Of a DNA stretch of 12,585 bases, positions 5,196 to 12,359 are shown one piece after another. Origin of the DNA: Bacteroidota bacterium (GTDB lineage Bacteria > Bacteroidota > Ignavibacteria > Palsa-1295); contig JANYDV010000017.1 in the NCBI GenBank assembly GCA_025363505.1, positions 1 through 12,585 on the forward strand. The letters are read 5' to 3'. Both the position numbers and the translations under genes were made by a program. The notes under the pieces were generated by a model that ran no database searches, had not been told where the DNA came from, and saw only the letters and a program-made list of their open reading frames with translations. How positions within the stretch are numbered: position 1 is the first letter of the stretch; each line of letters begins with the position of its first letter.

Positions 5196-7205
5196 GTGAA
5201 AAAAAACCGCACCTTAATCATAATCATCGTCCTGTGCATCGCCGGGTCGCTTTGGGGCTTGTACCCGACTTGGCAGTCGCAAGGTTATAAATCAACTCTT
5301 GATTCGTTCGGTCCGGCTGACTCCGCCAAACGAGCAAAATTCATCTCCGAACATGATGAAGCCATCAAAGACGCTAACAAAAGCTCGATCAAGCTTGGGT
5401 TAGATCTTCGCGGTGGTATCTATATCACTATGGAAGTCGATGTGCTCAAGTTTATTGAGGAGCAGGCAACCAATAAGGATGAAATTTTCACTTCCGTCAT
5501 TGCCGCGACGCATGCCGAAGAAGAAACAAGCGAAGAGCCTGTTGTCAGCATCTTTAACAGAAAATTTCGTGAACTAGCTGTACCCAAAGGGAAGGCACTC
5601 GCAAATTATTTCCTCTTGAACGATGTCCGTACCGGGGAAGAAAAGGAGATCGAGGCATCGCTGAGCAAAGGGTCGGACGAAGCAGTTGATCGTGCGATCG
5701 AAATCATTCGTAATCGTATTGATCAATTCGGTTTGACCGAGCCAACCATCCAGAAGTTCGGTTCTCGACGCATCATTATTGAAGTACCGGGTGCTGCCGA
5801 TCCGTCTCAGGTTCGTCAATTGCTTGAAGGTACGGCACAGCTGGAATTCCGCTTGATGAAAGATCCGAAGATCGTTCGTCGAGTTATCGACCGTCTCGAT
5901 AAATATCTAGCCGGCACAATGCCTGCGACAAAAGATACTGCTCATAAAGCTATTAGTGACTCACTCAATAAAGAAGTCGCCGCAGCGCCGGTAGTGAAGA
6001 AAGAAAAAACTGTCGCAAAAGCTACGAAAACCGATAGTACCAGAAAAGACAGTATGATGGCTGACAATAAAAAGATGTCCGCCGAAGATTCATCTCGTCT
6101 TGCGGATAGTCTCGAATATGCAGGTCTTTCAAAAGACCAAGCTGCAGCGAAATTCTCGAAAGAACATCCGTTTACTGCAATCCTCGGTAAAGGTCAGACA
6201 AAGTCCGGACAGATATATGTTTCCGAAACTGACCGACGTTCGGTCATGGATCTTCTTGCACGTAACGATGTGAAGCCTTTATATGAAGGTGAAATGACTT
6301 TTGCCTTCAGCCGCCCGAACAAAACAGAAAAAGGCGAGAGCTTCTATGAATTATATTTCTTGAATGGCCAAGCAGAATTGACCGGCAAGTATATCATTGA
6401 TGCCGGAGCTGAACTTCGCGATGGGCAACCCAAAGTTACTATGAAAATGGATGACGATGGTGCTCGTATGTGGGCTCGTATTACTGAATCGAACATTGAC
6501 AAGCAAGTCGCTATTGTTCTTGATAATGTTGTATACTCTGCACCGAAAGTCAATGGCAAGATCGAAGGCGGTAATTCAGAAATCACCGGTTCGCGCGATA
6601 TGGCTGAAGCAAACTTGATGAAGATCGTGCTCAAAGCCGGTGCACTTCCTGCTCCGGTCAAGATCATCCAAGAGCAAGTCGTCGGACCTTCGCTCGGTTC
6701 TGATTCTATTACCAGAGGTACAGAATCTATTTTCTTTGGTTTCCTTGCGGTTATCATCTTTATGGCAATGTATTATATGACCGGTGGCTTTGTTGCCGAC
6801 TTTGCTGTGATGATTAACTTGCTGTTTACCCTTGCGGTGCTCGCTGCGTTCAAAGCAACATTAACACTTCCGGGTATGGCAGGTATTGTGCTAACCGTTG
6901 GTATCGCTGTTGATGCGAACGTGCTGATCTACGAGCGTATCAGAGAAGAACTTGCAAGCGGGAAATCGCTCAAACTTGCAATTGATGACGGCTATAAGCG
7001 TGCATTCGCTCCGATCTTTGATGGTCACTTGACAGCATTCTTTTCGGGCGTGATCTTGTACTCGATGGGTACCGGTACCGTTCAGGGCTTCGGCGTCACA
7101 TTGATGGTCGGTATTGGCGCATCACTGTTCACAGCGATCGTGATTACTCGTGTGATCTTCGATATTCTTTTGGAACGTGCTCCGAGTTCAATCAAATTTG
7201 GTTAA
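5196..7205 (+). CDS. secD: Protein translocase subunit SecD
   Basis: SecD works with SecF in the inner membrane, using the proton gradient to help pull preproteins through SecYEG. The GTG start gives MKKNRTL followed by a first membrane segment (about 7-22). LGLDLRGGIYITMEVD (68-82) is the conserved block at the start of the large periplasmic domain. The C-terminal part has five membrane segments (about 511-655) with VGIAVDANVLIYERIREE (568-585), which carries the conserved Asp573, and GTGTVQGFGVTL (625-636). At 669 residues it is longer than the E. coli protein (about 615). The extra length includes a Lys/Ser/Asp/Ala-rich low-complexity stretch at about 245-320 within the periplasmic domain. 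FDGHLT at 608-613 replaces the more usual FDAN.T motif. secF follows after 27 bases, as expected for an operon. Confidence 0.97.
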   Translation: MKKNRTLIIIIVLCIAGSLWGLYPTWQSQGYKSTLDSFGPADSAKRAKFISEHDEAIKDANKSSIKLGLDLRGGIYITMEVDVLKFIEEQATNKDEIFTSVIAATHAEEETSEEPVVSIFNRKFRELAVPKGKALANYFLLNDVRTGEEKEIEASLSKGSDEAVDRAIEIIRNRIDQFGLTEPTIQKFGSRRIIIEVPGAADPSQVRQLLEGTAQLEFRLMKDPKIVRRVIDRLDKYLAGTMPATKDTAHKAISDSLNKEVAAAPVVKKEKTVAKATKTDSTRKDSMMADNKKMSAEDSSRLADSLEYAGLSKDQAAAKFSKEHPFTAILGKGQTKSGQIYVSETDRRSVMDLLARNDVKPLYEGEMTFAFSRPNKTEKGESFYELYFLNGQAELTGKYIIDAGAELRDGQPKVTMKMDDDGARMWARITESNIDKQVAIVLDNVVYSAPKVNGKIEGGNSEITGSRDMAEANLMKIVLKAGALPAPVKIIQEQVVGPSLGSDSITRGTESIFFGFLAVIIFMAMYYMTGGFVADFAVMINLLFTLAVLAAFKATLTLPGMAGIVLTVGIAVDANVLIYERIREELASGKSLKLAIDDGYKRAFAPIFDGHLTAFFSGVILYSMGTGTVQGFGVTLMVGIGASLFTAIVITRVIFDILLERAPSSIKFG

Positions 7206-7232
7206 TCCACCACTAAGCAAAAAGTTTACGAT

Positions 7233-8222
7233 ATGAGATTCTTCAAACAAACAAATATTGATTTTATCGGCAAGCGACGTACTTGGTATTTTGTTTCGAC
7301 GTTTGTTACCTTAGCCGGTATCGTCTGGGCACTTGTCAAAGGACCGGAGTACGGAATTGATTTCGCCGGCGGCACTGAAATTCAATTAAAATTTCAGAAA
7401 ACTGTGCAGATCGAACAGATCCGCAGTGCTCTTGACGGTGGCGGTTTCCGTGGTGCTGAAGTAAAGTATTATGGAACAGACGAGTCGGGTGTGCTGATTC
7501 GTGTTCGTGAAGGTGCAGCCGGAGCAGGTGCAGGCGCACAAACGACCAAAGACGTGCAAAATGCTCTTGAAAAAGGTATTGCCAATAACAAATCTGTGTT
7601 ATTACAAAATACGCATATTGGTGCAAAGATCGGAGCCGAGTTAAAGCAAAAAGCATTGCTTGCAGTGTTGCTTACCTGTTTGGTGATCTTGATCTATCTT
7701 GCATTCCGATTCAAGTTTGTCTATGGTCTTGGTGCAGTTATTGCAATCGTTCATGACGTACTGGTCGCTTTTGCTTTTGCAGTGATCTTCAATGGTTTTG
7801 TGCCTTGGTTGAATCTCGAACTCAACTCGACGTTGCTCGCAGCATTTCTAACGATTGTTGGTTTCTCGGTTAACGATACTGTTATTATCTTTGATCGTAT
7901 CCGAGAAGATCAGCGCAAATATAAAGGCGTTGATTTGAAGACGTTGATGAACCGCGCTATCAACGAAACCCTTCCGAGAACGATTATCACTTCGGGTACA
8001 GTGTTCTTGACATTGCTTGTATTATTTGTTTGGGGCGGTGAAGTGCTTCGCGGATTTGCATTTACAATGCTTATCGGTGTAATCACCGGCACATATTCTT
8101 CGATCTTTGTTGCTTCGGCTATTGCGTATGATTACATTCATCGCAACAAGGAAATGAAGCCTGAGTTGACACCGACGGCAGGTGTTCGCCAGAAATCAAA
8201 GCAAATGGCTTCTGCTGCATAA
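7233..8222 (+). CDS. secF: Protein translocase subunit SecF
   Basis: SecF is the partner of SecD in the accessory Sec translocase complex. At 329 residues it has the normal length. A first membrane segment lies at about 17-35, then YGIDFAGGTEIQLKF (40-54) opens the periplasmic domain. An Ala/Gly run (GAAGAGAGA, 94-102) looks like a flexible linker. Five membrane segments follow from about 140, with FLTIVGFSVNDTVIIFDRIRE (205-225) the family signature and ETLPRTIITSGTVFLT the next conserved block. A separate SecD and SecF argues against a Bacteroidia-type fused SecDF. The tail (about 310-329) is polar and presumably cytoplasmic. The start has no Shine-Dalgarno. The STAS gene begins 14 bases downstream. 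Confidence 0.97.
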   Translation: MRFFKQTNIDFIGKRRTWYFVSTFVTLAGIVWALVKGPEYGIDFAGGTEIQLKFQKTVQIEQIRSALDGGGFRGAEVKYYGTDESGVLIRVREGAAGAGAGAQTTKDVQNALEKGIANNKSVLLQNTHIGAKIGAELKQKALLAVLLTCLVILIYLAFRFKFVYGLGAVIAIVHDVLVAFAFAVIFNGFVPWLNLELNSTLLAAFLTIVGFSVNDTVIIFDRIREDQRKYKGVDLKTLMNRAINETLPRTIITSGTVFLTLLVLFVWGGEVLRGFAFTMLIGVITGTYSSIFVASAIAYDYIHRNKEMKPELTPTAGVRQKSKQMASAA

Positions 8223-8236
8223 ATCAAAGAACTGTT

Positions 8237-8551
8237 ATGACATCAACGATCACAAAAGAAGGTGAACTGCTGAAGGTCGGCTTAAAAGGCGATCTGACCG
8301 GTGGTGCAGAAGCGATGCGTTTCGCAAAGCTCCTTCGTGATGAGATCACTACTGCCGGTGGTGTCAAGTCTGTCGTGATCAATATGGCTGCTGTCGGCTT
8401 CGTTGATAGCTCCGGTCTCGGGATGTTGCTCGGTGCTCGTGAAGCGGCACAGACTGTGGGAGCGACACTGGCGATCGAGGAGCCGAATATACAATTTACT
8501 CATCTGCTTGAGCTTACGAAGCTTTCCGAAGTACTCGGTCTCAAGCGATAG
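8237..8551 (+). CDS. STAS-domain anti-sigma factor antagonist (SpoIIAA/RsbV-like)
   Basis: This is a single-domain STAS protein of 104 residues, the size of SpoIIAA and RsbV. Such proteins switch partners: unphosphorylated, they bind an anti-sigma kinase and free its sigma factor or other target; phosphorylation on a serine turns them off. GFVDSSGLGMLL (54-65) is the conserved loop. Asp57-Ser58-Ser59-Gly60 carries the same numbers as B. subtilis SpoIIAA, whose phosphorylated residue is Ser58, so the site is intact. No kinase (RsbW-like) or phosphatase (RsbU- or RsbP-like) gene lies nearby, and the true target is unknown. It starts 14 bases after secF and ends 42 bases before purA, so it is probably co-transcribed with the Sec genes and purA. 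Confidence 0.92.
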   Translation: MTSTITKEGELLKVGLKGDLTGGAEAMRFAKLLRDEITTAGGVKSVVINMAAVGFVDSSGLGMLLGAREAAQTVGATLAIEEPNIQFTHLLELTKLSEVLGLKR

Positions 8552-8593
8552 AGCTTTTTACACTGGATTTACTCATCAAAATCATAACGGGCT

Positions 8594-9901
8594 ATGCCTG
8601 TAACAATCGTGCTTGGCTCCCAATGGGGCGATGAAGGAAAAGGCAAGATCGTAGATCGACTTGCCGCCAAATCCGATTATGTAGCACGGTATCAAGGCGG
8701 TGCAAACGCCGGGCACACCATCAAACTTCCTGATGGAAAAGAATTTGTGCTCCATCTTATTCCAAGCGGTATCTTTCAACCTGAAGTGTTATGTGTGATC
8801 GGTAATGGTGTCGTGATTGATCCGGTTGCCCTTCGCGAAGAGATCGCAATGCTCGAAGCCGCGGGCGTTACCGTGAAGAATCGTCTTTTTATTTCCTATA
8901 ATGCTCATTTGATTATGCCCTATCACAAGTTGATAGATAAGGCGATGGAAGCAAAATTGGGAAAAATTGACAGCTCCAAAGCTGTCGGCACAACCGGTCG
9001 TGGGATTGGACCCGCATACGAAGATAAATTTGCACGTAAAGGCATTCGTATCGTCGATCTTCTCGATCGCCCTTCGCTTACCGAAAAGCTCCGCCAGAAC
9101 ATTACTGAAAAGAATGAGTTGCTTTCGAGTTTTTATGACTCGAAAGATCTCTGTGATGTAGAAAAAATTGTTGCAGAGTATCAAGCATTTGATTCTGAGA
9201 TTGACCCGTATGTGACTGATACTGCCTTGATGCTTAATACTGCAATCAAACAAGGCAAGCGAATACTTGCCGAAGGTGCACAGGCGGCTTTGCTCGATAT
9301 TGACTTTGGTACTTATCCCTACGTCACCTCAAGCAACCCGACAGCAGGTGGTGCTTGCACAGGGTTAGGGATACCGCCGACATCAATTGATAATGTGATT
9401 GGTGTAGTCAAGGCTTATTCGACACGTGTCGGCAACGGACCATTTCCCACAGAGCTTCTTGATGAGACAGGCGAATTACTTCGTAGCGTAGGTCATGAGT
9501 TTGGTGCGACAACCGGACGCCCTCGGCGTTGCGGCTGGCTCGATGCTGTTTCGGTTCGCTATACTTCAATGCTCAATGGTATCAACTCCATCGCCTTAAC
9601 AAAGCTTGATGTTCTTTCGGGAATGGACGAGATTAAACTCTGTACTCATTATGAGCGGACAACCGATGGCAAACGCCTCGAACATTTTACGACTGATCTC
9701 AGAGCGCTTGCGAACATTCGACCCATCTACGAGTCATTCGCAGGGTGGGGAAAGAACGATTTTGATGGTATTACATCACGACAAGCATTGCCAGAAACTG
9801 CAAAGAAATATCTGTTGGCAATAGAAAAAGAGATCGGTGTTTCGCTCGGGATTATCTCATTAGGTCCCGGAAGAAACGAGACATTAGCCGATGGGTTATA
9901 A
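8594..9901 (+). CDS. purA: Adenylosuccinate synthetase
   Basis: PurA joins IMP and aspartate, using GTP, to give adenylosuccinate, the first committed step to AMP. At 435 residues it is close to the usual length. GSQWGDEGKGK (8-18) is the N-terminal nucleotide loop with the catalytic Asp13, and QGGANAGHTI (34-43) contains His41; both fall at the same numbers as in the E. coli enzyme. Later blocks are VGTTGRGIGPAYEDK, AEGAQAALLDIDFGTYPYVTSSN, TRVGNGPFPTEL and EFGATTGRPRRCGWLD. SLGPGRNET near the C-terminus is also typical. The ATG at 8594 gives the standard N-terminus, without a Shine-Dalgarno. It is the last gene of the probable secD-secF-STAS-purA operon; hairpins follow its stop codon. Confidence 0.98.
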   Translation: MPVTIVLGSQWGDEGKGKIVDRLAAKSDYVARYQGGANAGHTIKLPDGKEFVLHLIPSGIFQPEVLCVIGNGVVIDPVALREEIAMLEAAGVTVKNRLFISYNAHLIMPYHKLIDKAMEAKLGKIDSSKAVGTTGRGIGPAYEDKFARKGIRIVDLLDRPSLTEKLRQNITEKNELLSSFYDSKDLCDVEKIVAEYQAFDSEIDPYVTDTALMLNTAIKQGKRILAEGAQAALLDIDFGTYPYVTSSNPTAGGACTGLGIPPTSIDNVIGVVKAYSTRVGNGPFPTELLDETGELLRSVGHEFGATTGRPRRCGWLDAVSVRYTSMLNGINSIALTKLDVLSGMDEIKLCTHYERTTDGKRLEHFTTDLRALANIRPIYESFAGWGKNDFDGITSRQALPETAKKYLLAIEKEIGVSLGIISLGPGRNETLADGL

Positions 9902-9905
9902 GCAT

Positions 9906-9939
9906 CAATTCTTCGGAATTGGCGCAAGCGGCTTGTTTT
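9906..9939 (+). terminator. Possible purA terminator: UUCG hairpin plus short hairpin and T-run
   Basis: CAATTC (9906-9911), the loop TTCG and GAATTG (9916-9921) form a perfect 6-pair stem with the very stable C(UUCG)G loop, starting four bases after the stop codon. A second short stem, CAAG-CGG-CTTG (9925-9935), leads into TTTTATT. Each is weak as a terminator alone. Together they probably end or slow transcription, or protect the 3' end of the operon mRNA. Confidence 0.45.
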
Positions 9940-9944
9940 ATTAC

Positions 9945-9971
9945 TAAATTTGTGTTCGTGTTTTGTGTTCG
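9945..9971 (+). promoter_or_regulatory. TAnnTTTG box and 10-bp direct repeats upstream of the permease pair
   Basis: TAAATTTG at 9945-9952 matches the Bacteroidota -7 element, but TTG at 9919-9921 is about three bases too far upstream for a good -33 box. Overlapping it is a perfect direct repeat, TTTGTGTTCG at 9949-9958 and 9962-9971, with a 13-base period. A promoter for the permease genes with a possible regulator site is plausible; support is modest. Confidence 0.3.
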
Positions 9972-10007
9972 GCTCACCAGAGTCTTAAAGAATAAACGAC
10001 AAAACGA

Positions 10008-11114
10008 ATGTTCCAATACGTTCTTCGACGCATACTACTCTTCATACCGACGTTATTTTTAATAACGGTTATCTCATTTGCTATTTCGCGACTTGCCCCC
10101 GGCGACCCAGCCGAACTCAAAGCCGGTGTCGGCGGCGAAGGCAATATGCGCGGCAACCAGCAGCTCAATGAAGAGATGATCAAGCAGATCCGAGCACAGT
10201 GGCATCTTGATATGCCCGTATGGTTTTGGACCGTCTTTACAGACCAAAAAGACAAAGATGGAAAACTATTGCCGCTCGGTGATAGATTAACCTTCAAATG
10301 GAACGGCAACGACAACCAATACTCAGTGTGGGTGATCGACCTTTTCCATCTCAACTTTGGTAAATCATTCCAAGATAACCGCCCGGTGTTGGACAAGATT
10401 TGGGAGCGTGTGCCAATTACGACATTCTTGGCAATTATTTCTATTGTGCTGGCGTATTTGATTGCAATTCCCTTAGGGATATTCTCGGCAACGCACCAAA
10501 ACTCAAAAGCTGATCGTATCAGTACCGTCACCTTGTATATTCTTTATTCATTGCCCGGTTTTTGGATAGGGACTATGGCAATTATTTTCTTCGGTGGTGG
10601 GGATTTCTTGGCGTGGTTTCCGAACTCAGGTGTTCAATCAATGAACATCTCGCCCGAAGACCCTTGGATGGCACGAACACTCGACTTTTTGTGGCACATG
10701 ATCCTACCGATCACTATCTCAACATACGCGAGCTTTGCATATCTGTCAAGACAAATGCGTGGTTCGATGCTTGAAGTGATCCGTCAGGATTTTATCCGCA
10801 CTGCTCGTGCAAAAGGATTGTCGGAAAAAGTGGTCGTGTATAAACATGCACTCCGCAATTCACTCATTCCGATTATTACGATCATCGCTTATATCTTGCC
10901 ATCACTTATTGGTGGTTCAGTAGTAATCGAAACGATCTTTACTATTCCCGGCGTGGGGCAGTTAGCATTCCAAGCATTAACCGCACGAGACTATCCTGTT
11001 ATTATGGCTGAGTTTACGTTGTCGGCTGTGTTAACATTGGTTGGCTTACTGTTGGCAGATTTACTGTACTCTGTCGTTGACCCACGAATTGCATTTTCAC
11101 GCAAGAGCAGCTAA
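10008..11114 (+). CDS. Peptide-class ABC transporter permease, DppB/OppB/YejB-like
   Basis: This is an inner-membrane permease of the binding-protein-dependent peptide/nickel family. MFQYVLRRILLFIPTLF opens the first membrane segment (about 9-28) and APGDP (30-34) follows, as usual. A periplasmic region of about 100 residues then precedes the remaining five segments. DFIRTARAKGLSEKVVVYKHALRN (261-284) is the cytoplasmic EAA loop that contacts the ATPase. The chain ends with the typical VDPRIAF. At 368 residues it is longer than common DppB (about 335), and FFGGGDFLAWFP with DFLWHMILP resembles E. coli YejB (about 364 residues, recalled by eye). The second permease starts 18 bases downstream, so they are surely a pair. 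The solute-binding protein and ATPase are absent here. The substrate is probably a peptide but unproven. Confidence 0.93.
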   Translation: MFQYVLRRILLFIPTLFLITVISFAISRLAPGDPAELKAGVGGEGNMRGNQQLNEEMIKQIRAQWHLDMPVWFWTVFTDQKDKDGKLLPLGDRLTFKWNGNDNQYSVWVIDLFHLNFGKSFQDNRPVLDKIWERVPITTFLAIISIVLAYLIAIPLGIFSATHQNSKADRISTVTLYILYSLPGFWIGTMAIIFFGGGDFLAWFPNSGVQSMNISPEDPWMARTLDFLWHMILPITISTYASFAYLSRQMRGSMLEVIRQDFIRTARAKGLSEKVVVYKHALRNSLIPIITIIAYILPSLIGGSVVIETIFTIPGVGQLAFQALTARDYPVIMAEFTLSAVLTLVGLLLADLLYSVVDPRIAFSRKSS

Positions 11115-11132
11115 CGAAAATTTTATTATTGT

Positions 11133-12215
11133 ATGGCTGAAGAAAAAGTTATCCTGCCGGTTTCCAAAGAAGAACAAGCTCGCGAGAAATCGCGTAAGGC
11201 TGTTAATCAATCCTATTGGAGTTTGGTACAGCATCAATTTAAAAAGAACAAAGTGTCGCTGGCGGCACTGTATGTCGTGTTCTTTTTATTTACGATTGCT
11301 ATCTTTGCTGATTTCCTTGCCAATGATAAACCAATCATGTCAAAGCATGATGGCACGTTGTACTTTCCGGTTGTCAAGGATTATATCGTCGGGCTCGGGT
11401 TTGATCGTTGGAATGCGGAGTTAGTCAATGCTGATTGGAAACAACTTGATGAGCAAGGTAAATTAAGTAACACTGTCTGGACGCCTATTCGTTACCGCTC
11501 ATCGAATCAAGATCTTGAACATAACACCGCGCCACCTGGCGGCGACCATTTGCTTGGTACTGATGCGATCGGCAGAGATGTCTTGGCAGGCATCATCCAT
11601 GGGTCGCGAATTGCCTTGACCATTGGTTTCCTTTCGATGTCAATCGCTATTTTGCTGGGTGTGTTACTTGGCTCACTTGCAGGATACTATGGCGGTTGGG
11701 TTGATGTAGCGATCTCACGTTTAATCGAATTGGTGATTACGTTTCCGACATTCTTTTTGATTATCACCGTTGTAGCAATGTTCCAAGCCGGTTCGATCTG
11801 GTTGGTGATGATATTGATCGGTCTGACGAGTTGGCCATCACTTGCTCGTTTTACTCGCGGCGAATTTTTGCGAATCCGAAATATGGAGTATGTCGCCGCT
11901 GCGACCGCAGTCGGATTTTCAAATACTCGCATTATTTTCCGTCAAGTCTTGCCTAATGCGCTTGCCCCGTTGTTGGTATCAATTGCATTTGGCATCGCCT
12001 CGGCTATTTTGACTGAAGCCGGTCTCTCATTTCTTGGTTTCGGAGTACCACCGACTATTGTCACGTGGGGTAGCGTGCTTGCTGATGCTCGCGGCAATGT
12101 CTCTGCATGGTGGTTAGCAGTATTTCCGGGATTGATGATCTTCCTATCGGTTTTATGCTACAATCTCGTTGGTGACGGTCTTCGTGATGCACTTGACCCA
12201 CGACTCAGAGACTAA
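11133..12215 (+). CDS. Peptide-class ABC transporter permease, DppC/OppC/YejE-like
   Basis: This is the partner permease of the preceding gene. A polar N-terminus of about 40 residues precedes the first membrane segment (about 42-63). A periplasmic insert of about 75 residues contains KPIMSKHDGTLYFPVVKDY (66-84) and WTPIRYRS, which closely recalls the insert of E. coli YejE; ordinary DppC (about 300 residues) lacks it. HLLGTDAIGRDVLAGIIHGSRI (139-160) is the family signature. EYVAAATAVGFSNTRIIFRQ (252-271) followed by VLPNAL is the EAA loop, and LGFGVPPTIVTWG and DGLRDALDPRLRD close the protein. At 360 residues it fits YejE length. The pair therefore probably belongs to the Yej-like branch that imports peptides, and in E. 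coli microcin C. A strong terminator follows 20 bases after the stop codon, so no ATPase gene is co-transcribed downstream. Confidence 0.93.
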   Translation: MAEEKVILPVSKEEQAREKSRKAVNQSYWSLVQHQFKKNKVSLAALYVVFFLFTIAIFADFLANDKPIMSKHDGTLYFPVVKDYIVGLGFDRWNAELVNADWKQLDEQGKLSNTVWTPIRYRSSNQDLEHNTAPPGGDHLLGTDAIGRDVLAGIIHGSRIALTIGFLSMSIAILLGVLLGSLAGYYGGWVDVAISRLIELVITFPTFFLIITVVAMFQAGSIWLVMILIGLTSWPSLARFTRGEFLRIRNMEYVAAATAVGFSNTRIIFRQVLPNALAPLLVSIAFGIASAILTEAGLSFLGFGVPPTIVTWGSVLADARGNVSAWWLAVFPGLMIFLSVLCYNLVGDGLRDALDPRLRD

Positions 12216-12235
12216 TAATTATAGGTATATTTGTT

Positions 12236-12262
12236 AAAACGGGCTTTTATAGCCCGTTTTTT
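12236..12262 (+). terminator. Strong intrinsic terminator after the permease pair
   Basis: AAAACGGGCT (12236-12245) and AGCCCGTTTT (12251-12260) form a perfect 10-pair stem with the loop TTTAT, and the T-run continues to 12262. The A-run before the stem would let it work in both directions, although no minus-strand gene needs it here. Confidence 0.88.
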
Positions 12263-12265
12263 ATT

Positions 12266-12281
12266 ATGAATTGGAATTCAT
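12266..12281. promoter_or_regulatory. Perfect 7-2-7 inverted repeat upstream of the last lipoprotein gene
   Basis: ATGAATT-GG-AATTCAT lies 79-94 bases upstream of the start at 12360, just past the terminator. Spacing suits an operator. It could be chance in AT-rich DNA; the factor is unknown. Between it and the gene, TTGATC at 12319 is a possible -35 box, but no good -10 box at the right distance was found. Confidence 0.25.
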
Positions 12282-12347
12282 CGTCGCTGATTAAACCTTC
12301 TCGTCGGTAGTGGCTCTATTGATCAAAGTTTCATTAACTATTCACTG

Positions 12348-12353
12348 AAGGAG
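12348..12353 (+). promoter_or_regulatory. Strong Shine-Dalgarno sequence (AAGGAG)
   Basis: AAGGAG lies six bases before the ATG at 12360, an ideal spacing. It fixes the start of the last gene. Every other start in the window whose upstream sequence is visible lacks a comparable site. Confidence 0.8.
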
Positions 12354-12359
12354 ATAACA

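Noticed and set aside
5072..5290. 72-codon frame overlapping the start of secD
   Set aside because: It begins with GTG in the leader, has an unnatural composition, and overlaps the well-supported start of secD in another frame.
8789..9253. 154-codon minus-strand frame inside purA
   Set aside because: It is fully antisense to a highly conserved gene and has no recognisable features.
9974..10531. 185-codon minus-strand frame opposite the first permease
   Set aside because: It is antisense to a clear membrane protein gene; its translation looks like a complement shadow.
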